NCBI RefSeq assembly: GCF_034424175.1
Contig: NZ_CP139986.1
Span: 2,418,001-2,482,000 of the forward strand
Reading direction: 5' to 3'
DNA from: Kluyvera intermedia
GTDB taxonomy: Bacteria; Pseudomonadota; Gammaproteobacteria; Enterobacterales; Enterobacteriaceae
Length of the DNA: 64,000 nucleotides
Position 1 is the stretch's first letter. Each line of letters opens with the position of its first letter. Positions 1 to 9,667 of the stretch are shown piece by piece. The notes below the pieces were generated by a model that worked only from the letters and a program-made list of their open reading frames with translations, was not told the DNA's origin and searched no databases. The position numbers were made by a program, and so were the translations under genes.

Positions 1-323
1 CAGCCCGGATCCTCACAGTGCATACAGCCGTCTTTACGAATCAGCCATTCCAGCTTACCGTTCTGTTCGGTTTCACTAAAGCGCATCACCGTCCAGGATT
101 TGGCGCTCAAATCGGCTGGATTATCGTAAACCCCAACGCAATGCCCTACCTCGTCGCGGATATCATTCCACTCGGAGCAGGCCACCTGGCAGGCTTTACA
201 GCCCACGCAGGAGGAGACGTCGATAAGCTTGGCAACTTCTTCCTTATAATCCCGCGCACGAGGCGCGGGTGTAATCGGGTTCGTTGCAGAGCGTTTGATA
301 ATGTCTTGTGTTTCCATCGCCAT
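1..323 (-). CDS. fdnH: Formate dehydrogenase N, iron-sulfur (beta) subunit, 5' part only
   Basis: The reverse strand reads an N-terminus like FdnH, with the cysteine pattern [11 protein letters not shown] near residue 39 and a second pair (CMHC) at the window edge. These ligate [4Fe-4S] clusters that carry electrons from the selenoprotein FdnG to the membrane cytochrome FdnI. The ATG at 321-323 lies 11 nt after the fdnG stop and is preceded by an AGGAGCG-type ribosome binding site, so the two genes are co-transcribed and probably translationally coupled. The gene is cut by the window boundary, so its membrane-anchor C-terminus cannot be seen. Confidence 0.96.
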   Translation of the reverse strand, partial: MAMETQDIIKRSATNPITPAPRARDYKEEVAKLIDVSSCVGCKACQVACSEWNDIRDEVGHCVGVYDNPADLSAKSWTVMRFSETEQNGKLEWLIRKDGCMHCEDPG

Positions 324-334
324 TTAAACGCTCC

Positions 335-3300
335 TTACGCTTTCTCGATGTTAACCAGGAACGCCTTGTACTCTGGCGTTTGCGAGTTGGAATCGCCGAC
401 GTTTGGCGTCAGGGTATTGGCGATATAGCCTTTACGCGCCACGCCTTCATAACCCCAGTGCAGCGGGATCCCGACAGTTTCCACCTGCTGACCGTTAACG
501 TTCAGCGTTTGCAGACGACGAGTTACCACGGCAACCGCGCGGATAAAGCCACGCTGGCTGCTGACGGTCACGCGATCGCCATTAGCAATGCCTTTCGCCT
601 TCGCCAGCCCTTCGCTGATTTCAACAAACTGTTCCGGCTGTGCAATCGAGTTCAGACGCGCATGCTTGGTCCAGGTGTGGAAATGCTCGGTCAGACGATA
701 GGTGGTACCCACGTACGGGAACTTATCTTTTTTACCCAGACGCACTGCATCTTCTTCATACAGACGTACAACCGGACTGGAGATAACGTTCGGGTGCAGC
801 GGGTTAGTCCCCAGCGGCGTTTCCATCGGCTCGTAGTGTTCCGGGAACGGCCCTTCTGCCAGCTTATCGATGGCAAACAGACGACCCAACCCTTCTGGCT
901 GCATGATAAACGGCATGGTAGCGCTACCCGGAGGCGCGGTATTAAAGTCCGGGATATCGTTACCCGTCCATTTACTGCCGTTCCACTGGATGAGCATCCG
1001 TTTTGGATCCCACGGTTTACCATTCACATCCGCAGATGCGCGGTTATACAGCACGCGACGGTTGAGCGGCCACGCCCATGCCCAACCCAGCGTATTCCCC
1101 AGACCTGACGGATCCGAGTTATCGCGGTTAGCCATCTGATTACCCTGCTCAGTCCAGCTACCGGTATAAATCCAGCAGGAAGATGAGGTGGTACCGTCAT
1201 CACGCAGCAGTGCGAAGCTGTTCAGCAACTGACCTTTCTTCGCGACCAGCACGCCGTTGGCATCATAGATATCGGCCAGTGCATAGCCGTTATTCTCTTT
1301 TGCCACTTCTTCGGACTCTGGATGGTCAGGTTGCTTATAGTTCCAGCCCATTTTCAGCAGCGGCTCAACACCTTTACCGCCTTCGTTGCGATACATCTCG
1401 CGCAGACGATGATAAATACCGGCAATGATCTCGCCGTCGTTACGCGCTTCACCTGGTGCATCCTGACCTTTCCAATGCCACTGCAACCAGCGACCGGAGT
1501 TGGCAATAGAGCCATCTTCTTCCGCAAAGCAGGTGGACGGCAGACGGAAGACTTCGGTCTGAATGGTTGACGAGTCGACATCGTTTGATTCGCCGTGGTT
1601 CTGCCAGAAGGTCGAGGTTTCGGTCACTAATGGATCGATAACGACCATGTACTTCAATTTACTCAGGCTACGGACAACTTTGTTTTTATCCGGGAACGAC
1701 GCAACCGGGTTAAAGCCCTGGCAGATGTAGCCAGTCACTTTGCCGTTATCCATCATGTTGAAGTATTTAATAACGTCATAGGCCTGATCCCATTTCGGCA
1801 ACCAGTTAAAGCCCCAATCGTTATCTTTATTCGCCGCATCACCGTAGAACGACTTCATCAGGCTGACGAAGAACTTAGGATAGTTACCCCAGTAGTTCAC
1901 CTGGTCGGCCATCGTCGCTTTCGGTGTATTGGCGGTCAGATAGGTTTGCAGGTCAGCCTGTTTTTCTGACGGCAGCGTCAGATAACCCGGAATGCTCGTC
2001 GACAGCAGACCTAAGTCAGTTAAACCCTGAATGTTAGAGTGGCCGCGCAAGGCGTTCACACCGCCGCCTGCCATCCCCATATTGCCCAGCAGCAGCTGAA
2101 TCATCGCCATGGTACGGATGTTCTGCGCCCCGACGGTATGCTGAGTCCAGCCCAGCGCATACAGGAAGGTGGTGGTACGGTTAGCGGCACTGGTTGAGGC
2201 CAGCACTTCACACACTTTCAGGAAATCGGCTTTTGGCGTCCCGCAGATGTTTTCAACCACATCCGGCGTATAGCGAGAAACGTGCTCTTTGAGCAGGTTC
2301 CACACACAACGCGGGTGAGTCAGCGTTTCATCGCGTTTAGCATAGCCGTTTTCGTCGAACTGATAGTTCCACGACGACTTGTCATATTGACGTTTTTCGG
2401 CATCGTAACCACTGAACAGACCGTCATCGAAAGCAAAATCATCCCGCACCAGTAGCCCGGCGTTGGTGTAATGCTTCACGTATTCGGCGTTGATCTTATT
2501 GTTTTCGATAAGATACAGCAGCACGCCCGACAGGAAGGTAATGTCGGTACCGGAACGAATCGGCGCATAAATATCCGCCACCGACGCCGTACGCGTAAAG
2601 CGTGGGTCGACAACAATCAGCGTCGCATCGTTATTGTTTTTCGCTTCCATCGCCCAGCGGAATCCCACTGGATGGGCTTCAGCGGCGTTACCGCCCATCA
2701 CCATCACGACGTTTGCGTTTTTGATATCAACCCAGTGGTTGGTCATCGCACCGCGACCAAATGTTGGAGCAAGACTTGCTACCGTTGGTCCGTGTCAGAC
2801 GCGCGCCTGGTTATCTACCGCCAGCATGCCAAGTGAGCGCACAAACTTCTGCGTCAGCATACCGGTCTCATTACTTGCCGCAGATGCACACAGCATCCCG
2901 GTGGAGAGCCAGCGATTAACCGTTACGCCCTGTTCGTTCTTTTCAATAAAGTTGGCGTCGCGGTCGGCCTTCATCAATTTCGCAATGCGATCGAAGGCAT
3001 CATTCCAGGAGATACGCTGCCATTTGTCAGAACCCGGGGCACGATATTCCGGATAACGCAGCCGGTTTTCGCTATTCACATAGTCCAGCAACCCAGCGCC
3101 TTTTGGACACAGAGCACCACGGCTTACCGGATGATCCGAATCGCCTTCAATGTGGTAAATCGCTTCACGGGTATTTTTCGCCCCATCACCCAGGCTATAC
3201 ATCAAAAGCCCACAACCTACGGAGCAATATGTGCAGGTATTACGAACTTCTTTGGCGCGCAGTAATTTAAAATTACGCGCCTGAGCCAGCGCTAATTTTG

Positions 3301-3382
3301 GGGCAAACCCCAGCGCCGCAGCCGTCGTCCCAGCCATACCGCCCGCGCAGATTTTAAAAAACTTTCTGCGGCTGACGTCCAT
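335..3382 (-). CDS. fdnG: Formate dehydrogenase N, major (alpha) subunit, selenoprotein
   Basis: Catalytic subunit of the periplasm-facing nitrate-inducible formate dehydrogenase, which oxidises formate to CO2 with a bis-MGD molybdenum cofactor. The reading frame is 1015 codons, equal to E. coli FdnG, provided the in-frame TGA at 2795-2797 (codon 196) is read as selenocysteine. The start at 3382 gives a twin-arginine signal peptide (SRRKFFK near residues 4-10) followed by a hydrophobic stretch and an LALAQA cleavage region. A [4Fe-4S] motif CTYCSVGC lies about residue 50. The TGA is followed directly by a SECIS-like hairpin, so the break is recoding, not a pseudogene. The first gene of fdnGHI; expected to be induced by FNR under anaerobiosis and NarL under nitrate. 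Confidence 0.98.
2755..2790 (-). promoter_or_regulatory. Bacterial SECIS element of fdnG
   Basis: Five bases after the selenocysteine UGA (2795-2797), the mRNA can fold with an outer stem GACCAA/UUGGUC (2785-2790 with 2755-2760) and an inner stem AGCAAG/CUUGCU whose small apical loop contains GUCU. This is the size, distance and loop type that SelB recognises in E. coli formate dehydrogenase mRNAs. The base pairing is seen directly; SelB binding is inferred from the family. Confidence 0.85.
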
Positions 3383-3444
3383 TGTTTTCCTCATTGTATG
3401 GATGTACTTCGGGGGTGAAACTAACAGCAATGTCCCTGATTTTT

Positions 3445-3458
3445 TTGCGTCAAATCAA
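3445..3458 (-). promoter_or_regulatory. Probable FNR site of the fdnG promoter
   Basis: Read on the fdnG strand the sequence is TTGATTTGACGCAA, matching the FNR consensus TTGAT-N4-ATCAA in the first half exactly and in three of five positions in the second. It sits about 65-75 bp upstream of the fdnG start codon, where FNR would be expected to activate a promoter with a short leader. No experimental evidence is available from the sequence. Confidence 0.6.
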
Positions 3459-3504
3459 TGTCGAAAACGGTGGCCCCCTTAATAGTCAGGGGTGGCGATT
3501 TTTA

Positions 3505-3522
3505 CTAACCCTTAAGGGTTAG
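3505..3522. promoter_or_regulatory. Perfect palindrome, probable NarL/NarP 7-2-7 site
   Basis: CTAACCCTTAAGGGTTAG is an 18-bp perfect palindrome. Within it, two heptamers (TAACCCT and its complement) face each other across 2 bp, the 7-2-7 arrangement preferred by NarL and NarP (consensus TACYYMT). It is about 125-140 bp upstream of fdnG and 80 bp upstream of yddG. NarL activation of fdnGHI by nitrate is established in E. coli; use of this exact site is inferred. Confidence 0.65.
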
Positions 3523-3601
3523 ACAGCAAAGAGAAATATCACCGACCGCAAAGAAAAAATGCTATAAACACAAATTCGTTTGTAAAAGCATCAGGTTAGA
3601 C

Positions 3602-4480
3602 ATGGATAAGAAACGAGCCACGCTCATTGGACTCACCGCCATTGTGTTATGGAGCACCATGGTGGGATTGATTCGTGGCGTCAGCGAAGGGCTGGGCCCG
3701 GTGGGCGGCGCGGCAATGATTTATAGCCTCAGCGGTTTGCTGCTGATCTTCACCGTTGGATTCCCCCAACTGCGTCAAATCCCCCCGCGATATTTAGTAG
3801 CAGGCAGCGTGTTGTTTGTCAGCTATGAAATCTGTCTGGCCCTCTCGTTAGGCTACGCAGGTAATCGCCAACAGGCGATTGAAGTGGGAATGGTGAATTA
3901 CTTATGGCCGAGCCTGACCATTTTGTTTGCCATTGTGTTTAATGGGCAAAAAACAACCTGGTTAGTTATCCCGGGATTATTATTGTCACTGGTTGGCGTG
4001 GTCTGGGTATTAGGCGGCGAACACGGCCTTGATGTTGACGAAATTACCCGCAACGTTATTTCCAGTCCACTGAGTTATATTCTGGCGTTTGTCGGTGCTT
4101 TTATCTGGGCGGCCTACTGTACGGTCACCGCTAAATATGCCGAAGGTAAAAACGGCATTACGCTGTTCGTTTTGTTAACGGCACTGAGCCTGTGGGTGAA
4201 ATTCCTGGCAAGCGATCAACCGCCGATGGCCTTTAGCTGGCCGGTTGTGATTAAACTGGTGATGTGCGCACTGTCTTTAGGATTAGCCTATGCGGCATGG
4301 AATGTCGGGATTTTACACGGCAACGTCAGCTTACTGGCGGTGGCATCCTACTTCACGCCAGTACTGTCATCGGCATTGGCCGCTATCCTGCTAAGCGCGG
4401 CACTGTCGTGGTCTTTCTGGCAAGGTGCGGGGATGGTCTGTGTGGGCTCCCTGCTATGCTGGCAGGCAACCCGGCGTTAA
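3602..4480 (+). CDS. yddG: Aromatic amino acid exporter YddG
   Basis: A 292-residue inner-membrane protein of the drug/metabolite transporter (EamA) superfamily, with about ten hydrophobic helices arranged as two EamA repeats. The length and N-terminus (MDKKRATLIGLTAIVLWSTM) match E. coli YddG, which exports phenylalanine, tyrosine and tryptophan and also affects methyl viologen tolerance. It diverges from fdnG across a 219-bp region containing the FNR- and NarL-like sites, as in E. coli. The gene ends in a hairpin convergent with the next gene. Confidence 0.95.
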   Translation: MDKKRATLIGLTAIVLWSTMVGLIRGVSEGLGPVGGAAMIYSLSGLLLIFTVGFPQLRQIPPRYLVAGSVLFVSYEICLALSLGYAGNRQQAIEVGMVNYLWPSLTILFAIVFNGQKTTWLVIPGLLLSLVGVVWVLGGEHGLDVDEITRNVISSPLSYILAFVGAFIWAAYCTVTAKYAEGKNGITLFVLLTALSLWVKFLASDQPPMAFSWPVVIKLVMCALSLGLAYAAWNVGILHGNVSLLAVASYFTPVLSSALAAILLSAALSWSFWQGAGMVCVGSLLCWQATRR

Positions 4481-4489
4481 ATGAGTTCA

Positions 4490-4516
4490 GGGGCAATGAA
4501 CGTGCTCATTGCTCCC
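4490..4516. terminator. Bidirectional hairpin between yddG and the RES gene
   Basis: GGGGCAATGA pairs with TCATTGCTCC around a 6-base loop, in the 44-bp gap between the convergent yddG and RES-domain genes. There is no long T tract, so termination strength is uncertain. Confidence 0.55.
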
Positions 4517-4524
4517 TCTAAGCG

Positions 4525-5226
4525 TCATGCCCCATCGCCGTACAGCTTAATACTCAGAATGTTGATAATCGCCCGTCCATTCCAGTGATATTCCAGATGT
4601 TCAGCCTGCACCACGTTTTTCACCAGACAGGGGCGATAAAGCACATAGCAGGTATGGTCGGTATGGCGAACAGAACAGTAGTGAATACCATCCCTGCTCT
4701 CTGATTTTTGCTTTTGTGCAAAGACCTTAGACTGGCTGTAATCGGTCGCATGGTAGAGTGCTGAAGACACGAAGGGTTCGTGGGTGATATCGGCTAAGGT
4801 GGCATCAAATTGGGTAAACAGCACGCGCATTTGCACTTTTTGCGCCGGTTCGTTGGTGTAACCGAAAATACGCTCCTGATGGTACACCGTCTCTTTAATC
4901 GCAGTATCCAGCAAGGGTGCGCAGTAATAACCGCCAAAATCACCGGTCGTGAACCGCGCCCCTTCCGGATTAATGTGCGTAAAGGCGGCCATCACATAGC
5001 TGCTGCCATTAAGCCCAACAAGCCAGTCTTCTTTGGGTACGCGCATCAATTCACCCGCGTATTCCATTAACCGCTCATTGGTCAACGCTTCAACCGCCCA
5101 GACCGCCTCTAGCTCATCGCTGCTAGCAACATCTTCAAAGAGACAAATGGTCGGATAACGGCTGGGGATGATGCGATACGCCGTTGCGCAATTGAATGCC
5201 ACCAGCGGCGGAGTTTCTGTACTCAC
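4525..5226 (-). CDS. RES-domain toxin of a RES-Xre toxin-antitoxin pair
   Basis: A 233-residue protein with a RES domain: YRIIPSRYP near residues 17-25 and the VEALTNERL segment near 45-53 carry the conserved arginine and glutamate that name the family. Known RES toxins are ADP-ribosyltransferase-like enzymes that degrade or modify NAD+. The gene overlaps the upstream antitoxin gene by 4 bp (ATGA), the usual antitoxin-first operon. It lies between yddG and smvA, where E. coli K-12 has no such pair, suggesting acquisition. Activity is inferred from family and context only. Confidence 0.88.
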   Translation of the reverse strand: MSTETPPLVAFNCATAYRIIPSRYPTICLFEDVASSDELEAVWAVEALTNERLMEYAGELMRVPKEDWLVGLNGSSYVMAAFTHINPEGARFTTGDFGGYYCAPLLDTAIKETVYHQERIFGYTNEPAQKVQMRVLFTQFDATLADITHEPFVSSALYHATDYSQSKVFAQKQKSESRDGIHYCSVRHTDHTCYVLYRPCLVKNVVQAEHLEYHWNGRAIINILSIKLYGDGA

Positions 5227-5624
5227 GCCATTCCTCCCCGCCAGGCCTGCAGACGCGTCGCAACCTCATACAGGTCGGCCACACGGCCGCCGTTCATCAC
5301 GTCCATTGCTGAACGTCCGGCAAAGAAAGGATGGGAATTCGGTTTGCGAACCCAGCCATAGATGCTGTCGTCGGCAGAGAACAGAATACGCAGGCATTTG
5401 TGGATATTCAGGATATAGCTCATCCGTTCCTGGATATCGACGTTCAGACGGATCCCACCCTTCGACTCTTTGTATTTGTTCAATGTTGAACGTGAACTAA
5501 TACCTAACAACCTTAATTGTTCATCTGTGTTGCACTGCCACTTCTCGAGGATCCGGAAGACCACCGGCAGCGCTTTGCTGGTGTCAATATTCCCGTCGAG
5601 ATGACTTTGTTGTACTGTGGCCAT
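5223..5624 (-). CDS. Xre/MbcA/ParS-type antitoxin paired with the RES toxin
   Basis: A 133-residue protein; the start at 5624 (MATVQQSH) is chosen because GGGAGGGA lies just upstream. An N-terminal Xre-like helix-turn-helix (TDEQLRLLGISSRSTLNKYK, roughly residues 33-52) is followed by the C-terminal DUF2384 region (NSHPFFAGRSAMDVMNGG), which normally blocks the RES active site. The two-domain layout and the 4-bp overlap with the toxin identify the pair. Such antitoxins usually repress their own operon; the 150-bp region before smvA would hold that promoter. Confidence 0.88.
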   Translation of the reverse strand: MATVQQSHLDGNIDTSKALPVVFRILEKWQCNTDEQLRLLGISSRSTLNKYKESKGGIRLNVDIQERMSYILNIHKCLRILFSADDSIYGWVRKPNSHPFFAGRSAMDVMNGGRVADLYEVATRLQAWRGGMA

Positions 5625-5775
5625 ATTCCCTCCCGTCTCGTGCCTTTGTGCATCACCTGGCATTCTGGGTGCGTGCATTTACTGACAATATTAGCGTAAT
5701 TGTTCAATAATGTACACACCCAGGAGAAAGGCTCATCGCTGCACAAGTGGCTGTCGGGTTCACCTATTCCACGGA

Positions 5776-7266
5776 TTAAATGGCATCAGGGACCTTTGCC
5801 AGACCGCGCCAGATTCCCCCGGCCAACAGCAGCAGTAATACCCCAGCCGTCCCCAGCGCCACGCTATGCGCGCTGATAAATGCCGTCTGCGCCGCTTCAA
5901 CCAACGCACGGGCCGGAATAGCCGGTAATGACTGCGCAAGCTGCATCGCTTCGCCAATTGATGACGCAGCGCGAGTCGCGGCTTCGTTATCCAGAGTCTG
6001 CGGCAATACAATTGCAGCACCGTAGCTACGGGTAAGGATAAGACCAAACAACGCAATCCCTAACCCTGCCCCCAACTCATAGGCCATCGTTTCAATAGCC
6101 CCTGCCGCCGCTGCTTTCTCTTTTGGTGCCGCCGCCATAATCGCTGATGTTGATGCTAATAAAGCGCTAGCAGCACTAAAGCCCAGCAACGCCATCAGTC
6201 CCCAGGCCTGCCATTGTTGTGTACTAAAATCAGTGACCGACAGACCAAGGAAGCTGAATGCGCTTAGCAACATCCCACCGGTCGCCACCTGGCGCAGACC
6301 AAGACGCGAGACCAGGATCCCAGCTATTGGCCCACTAAAACCGCTCGCCACCATCACCGGCAGCATAAACATTCCGGCTTCAAACGGCGTTTTCTGGTGC
6401 ACAAACTGAAGCTCCTGCGCCATCAATAACTCAAAACCGACCAGCGTGATAAGCGCGGTCATGGCCATGACTACGCCGCTTAAGATGATGCGATGCGTAA
6501 ACAGACGCATATCGATCATCGGTCGGGTCGCCGCCAGTTGTTGACGGACAAAGGTCACTAACAGCGCCATACCGAGTAGCGCAACCAGGCCGACAATCCA
6601 CAGCGCCATCTGCCCTTTCAAGGCTGATTTTGCGCTATAGACCAGCATCAGGATCGCCGCAATCAACATTAATGCCTGTGTCAGATTTAAAGGTTGCTCT
6701 CGACGAGCCGGTTGCCGTGGAACCAGGCGCGCGCTAAAGACCATCACCACCAGCACAATCGGCACGTTAATCAGGAATACCGATCCCCAGTAGAAATGCT
6801 CCAGCAGCAAACCACCGACTAATGGGCCAAATGCGGCCCCGCCGGAACCCACTGCCGCCCACAGGCCCAGCGCCATATTACGGTGTTTAACTTCAGCAAA
6901 AGTGCTGCGGATCCCCGCAAGGGTCGCCGGAACAATCATCGCCGCGCCCACCGCCAGCAGCGAGCGGGAAGCGATAAGCGTCAGCGCCGTCGGCGAGAAC
7001 GCCGCCGCCAGCGAAGCGATACCAAAGATGCCGCTGCCGATCAGCAGCAGACGTTTAAAGCCGATTTTATCGCCGAGCGCACCCATCGGCAGTACCATAC
7101 CGGCCATCACTAATGAGTAAATATCAATGATCCACAGCAGTTCATTACCGCTGGTACCCAGCGCGACACTCAGCGTCGGTGCCGCAACGTGCAGCACGGT
7201 CGCATCAATCGCCACCGGAATATAGACCATCAAAATTGCCATAAGCGTTAACCATTGGCGTGACAT
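5776..7266 (-). CDS. smvA: MFS multidrug efflux pump SmvA
   Basis: A 496-residue major facilitator protein of the DHA2 (14-helix) type, close in sequence to Salmonella SmvA, which exports methyl viologen, acriflavine and cationic biocides such as chlorhexidine and quaternary ammonium compounds. The start at 7266 (MSRQWLTLM) is preceded by AGGAAGGA; upstream in-frame starts would run through the operator. IDATVLHVAAPTLS in the first helix and GALGDKIGFKRLLL in the first cytoplasmic loop are typical. It diverges from the tetR-family gene smvR, the expected local repressor. Confidence 0.93.
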   Translation of the reverse strand: MSRQWLTLMAILMVYIPVAIDATVLHVAAPTLSVALGTSGNELLWIIDIYSLVMAGMVLPMGALGDKIGFKRLLLIGSGIFGIASLAAAFSPTALTLIASRSLLAVGAAMIVPATLAGIRSTFAEVKHRNMALGLWAAVGSGGAAFGPLVGGLLLEHFYWGSVFLINVPIVLVVMVFSARLVPRQPARREQPLNLTQALMLIAAILMLVYSAKSALKGQMALWIVGLVALLGMALLVTFVRQQLAATRPMIDMRLFTHRIILSGVVMAMTALITLVGFELLMAQELQFVHQKTPFEAGMFMLPVMVASGFSGPIAGILVSRLGLRQVATGGMLLSAFSFLGLSVTDFSTQQWQAWGLMALLGFSAASALLASTSAIMAAAPKEKAAAAGAIETMAYELGAGLGIALFGLILTRSYGAAIVLPQTLDNEAATRAASSIGEAMQLAQSLPAIPARALVEAAQTAFISAHSVALGTAGVLLLLLAGGIWRGLAKVPDAI

Positions 7267-7291
7267 TGTTTCCTTCCTCATATTCTCAATA

Positions 7292-7307
7292 CTGGACACC
7301 TGTCCAG
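7292..7307. promoter_or_regulatory. Palindromic operator, probable SmvR site
   Basis: CTGGACA-CC-TGTCCAG is a perfect inverted repeat with a 2-bp centre, in the 120-bp gap between divergent smvA and smvR. A further half site (ATGTCCA) occurs at 7338-7344. Palindromes of this size in such gaps are usual TetR-family operators; binding by SmvR is inferred. Confidence 0.7.
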
Positions 7308-7386
7308 GAAAAGGATCCTGCCGGAATGTTGAACGCATGTCCAATTTTTTGTTATTCTCATCTAAACCCCACTTAAACGAAGCGAT

Positions 7387-7968
7387 ATGAACTATTTATC
7401 AAGGGACGAACGGCGAGAAGTGATTCTGAAAGCAGCGATGCAGGTCGCATTGGCCGGCGGCTTTAATGCGATGACCGTGCGTCATATTGCGACCGTTGCC
7501 GGTGTCTCTAGCGGTCAGGTACACCACCACTTTACTTCCGTCGGCGAACTTAAAGCCCATGCGTTCGTGCGACTTATCCGCGAAATGCTGGATATGCCTC
7601 TGGTGTCAGATGACGCCAACTGGCATGAACGCCTGTTTGCGATGCTGGGCAGCGACGATGGGCGCCTTGAGCCTTATATTCGACTTTGGCGGGAAGCCCA
7701 ACTGTTAGCCGACAGTGACCACGACATTAAAGGCGCTTACCTGCTGACGATGGACATGTGGCACAAAGAAACCGTCACGCTCATTTTGCAAGGCACGGAA
7801 GCGAATCAATTCCGACCAATTGATAGTGCAGACAATATTGCCTGGCGTTTAATTGCACTGGTCTGTGGACTCGACGGTATTTACGCTCTTGGCATGAGCG
7901 AAATAAGTGATGAGGTCTTTACTCGCTATATACAACATTATATTACCCTCGAACTCAACCCCGCTTAA
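7387..7968 (+). CDS. smvR: TetR-family repressor SmvR
   Basis: A 193-residue TetR regulator: the N-terminal helix-turn-helix (about residues 10-55) includes MTVRHIATVAGVSSGQVHHHF, and the C-terminal domain is a typical ligand-binding bundle. Its divergent placement next to smvA and the palindrome between them match the smvR-smvA arrangement in Salmonella, Klebsiella and Citrobacter, where loss of SmvR derepresses the pump and raises biocide tolerance. The frame here is intact. Confidence 0.9.
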   Translation: MNYLSRDERREVILKAAMQVALAGGFNAMTVRHIATVAGVSSGQVHHHFTSVGELKAHAFVRLIREMLDMPLVSDDANWHERLFAMLGSDDGRLEPYIRLWREAQLLADSDHDIKGAYLLTMDMWHKETVTLILQGTEANQFRPIDSADNIAWRLIALVCGLDGIYALGMSEISDEVFTRYIQHYITLELNPA

Positions 7969-8006
7969 TTTACATTTAGTAACAATTAACAACGTTTTAT
8001 TCACAG

Positions 8007-8033
8007 CGCGTTTTCTTACAACGCGTTTTTTTT
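8007..8033 (+). terminator. Rho-independent terminator after smvR
   Basis: CGCGTT and AACGCG pair around a 7-base loop and are followed by eight T residues. It separates smvR from narU. Confidence 0.8.
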
Positions 8034-8144
8034 ATCTATTCTTCAACGATAAAGAGATAAAACGGCCAGGCGACATTTATTCCTCACTCCTTACTTCGCT
8101 GTTTTTCCTTACTTTATTTTATTGACGCATCTTTCGAGGGTATC

Positions 8145-9530
8145 ATGGTAAATAATGAGAAAGAGAATCATTATCTTTTAAAAGAATGGAAACCGGAGAA
8201 TCCTGCTTTCTGGGAAAATAAAGGGAAAGCCATTGCAAGACGGAATCTATGGATCTCTGTGGCGTGTTTATTGCTCGCGTTCTGCGTCTGGATGTTATTT
8301 AGTGCCGTTGCGGTCAATCTCAATAAAGTGGGTTTTAATTTTACCACCGACCAACTCTTTTTATTAACCGCACTCCCCTCTCTTTCAGGGGCAATATTAC
8401 GTGTGCCCTACTCCTTTATGGTACCCATGATAGGAGGCCGTCGCTGGACGGTCATCAGCACCATCATCATGGTGGTTCCCTGTATCTGGCTTGGGATCGC
8501 CATTCAAAACACCGCTACTCCATACTGGGTATTTATTACCATCGCTCTCCTGTGCGGTTTCGCTGGAGCCAACTTTGCGTCCAGCATGGGTAATATCAGC
8601 TTCTTCTTCCCGAAAGCCAAACAGGGCAGCGCACTCGGGGTGAACGGCGGGCTGGGTAATCTCGGCGTGAGCGTGATGCAAATGGTGGCACCGGTGGTGA
8701 TTTTCCTGCCCATGTTTACCTTTATCGGCATTCAGGGTGTGACTCAGGAAGATGGCTCGACGCTAGCACTCAGCAACGCCGCCCTGATCTGGGTACCGCT
8801 ATTAGTGATTGCCACACTCGCGGCCTGGTTTGGCATGAATGACATCGCCAGTTCAAAGGCTTCCGTACGCTCTCAATTGCCGGTGTTAAAGCGTCCGCAT
8901 ATGTGGCTGCTGAGCTTACTCTACCTGGCAACGTTCGGTTCATTTATCGGCTTTTCAGCCGGCTTTGCGATGCTGGCGAAAACCCAGTTCCCGGACGTTA
9001 ATATCCTCAAACTGGCTTTCTTTGGGCCATTCATCGGCGCGCTGGCACGTTCATTTGGCGGCGTGATTTCCGACCGGCTGGGCGGTGTAAGAGTTACTCT
9101 GGTGAACTTTATCCTGATGGCACTATTTACCGGCCTACTCTTCCTGACCTTACCGGGCAGCGGCTCCGGCAGTTTCATCGCCTTCTACGCGGTATTCATG
9201 GGACTGTTCCTGACCGCCGGGCTGGGAAGCGGCTCCACCTTCCAGATGATTGCGGTGATCTTCCGCCAAATCACCATCGACAGCGTGAAAAAACGCGGGG
9301 GTACCGATGAACAAGCTCAGCACGAAGCGGTGACCGACACTGCCGCTGCACTCGGTTTCATTTCGGCCATCGGCGCTATCGGCGGTTTCTTTATTCCAAA
9401 AGCCTTTGGCACCTCTTTAGCAATGACCGGTTCCCCGGTCGGCGCGATGAAAATTTTCTTTGTCTTTTACGTTGTCTGCGTGCTGGTGACCTGGCTGGTC
9501 TACGGCCGTCGCCAACCGACGTCTAAATAA
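8145..9530 (+). CDS. narU: Nitrate/nitrite transporter NarU
   Basis: A 461-residue, 12-helix MFS protein of the nitrate/nitrite porter family, equal in size to E. coli NarU and starting MVNNEKENHYLLKEWKPENP. The nitrate signature regions GFAGANFASSMGNISFF and GLFLTAGLGSGSTFQMIAVI are present, with the substrate-binding arginines expected in helices 2 and 8 (one in LRVPYSFMVP). NarU supplies nitrate to and exports nitrite from the NarZ reductase and is favoured in slow-growing, nutrient-starved cells. It precedes narZ in the same direction, separated by 137 bp containing a REP element. Confidence 0.96.
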   Translation: MVNNEKENHYLLKEWKPENPAFWENKGKAIARRNLWISVACLLLAFCVWMLFSAVAVNLNKVGFNFTTDQLFLLTALPSLSGAILRVPYSFMVPMIGGRRWTVISTIIMVVPCIWLGIAIQNTATPYWVFITIALLCGFAGANFASSMGNISFFFPKAKQGSALGVNGGLGNLGVSVMQMVAPVVIFLPMFTFIGIQGVTQEDGSTLALSNAALIWVPLLVIATLAAWFGMNDIASSKASVRSQLPVLKRPHMWLLSLLYLATFGSFIGFSAGFAMLAKTQFPDVNILKLAFFGPFIGALARSFGGVISDRLGGVRVTLVNFILMALFTGLLFLTLPGSGSGSFIAFYAVFMGLFLTAGLGSGSTFQMIAVIFRQITIDSVKKRGGTDEQAQHEAVTDTAAALGFISAIGAIGGFFIPKAFGTSLAMTGSPVGAMKIFFVFYVVCVLVTWLVYGRRQPTSK

Positions 9531-9539
9531 ACACATCTT

Positions 9540-9640
9540 TGCCGGATGGCCGCTAACGCCCAATCCGGCCTACGGGATCGTGCAGCCTTGTCAGCCGGAT
9601 AAGACGCGCCAGCGTCGCCATCCGGCAACGGCATGATGCC
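9540..9640. repeat. REP/BIME-type repeat between narU and narZ
   Basis: GCCGGATGGCCGC...CGGCCTAC is followed by an inverted copy, AGCCGGATAAGACGCGCCAGC...ATCCGGC. Two facing units of this kind form a typical enterobacterial BIME. Such elements often stabilise upstream mRNA and reduce transcript read-through, so narU may be partly uncoupled from narZYWV. Confidence 0.85.
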
Positions 9641-9667
9641 AGACATAATTGAAGCAGGAGGAATGTC

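Noticed and set aside
308..1108. 266-codon plus-strand open frame opposite fdnG
   Set aside because: Antisense shadow of the fdnG 3' end.
2746..2797. Apparent frame break splitting fdnG into two frames
   Set aside because: The TGA is at codon 196, the known selenocysteine position, and a SECIS-like hairpin follows directly.
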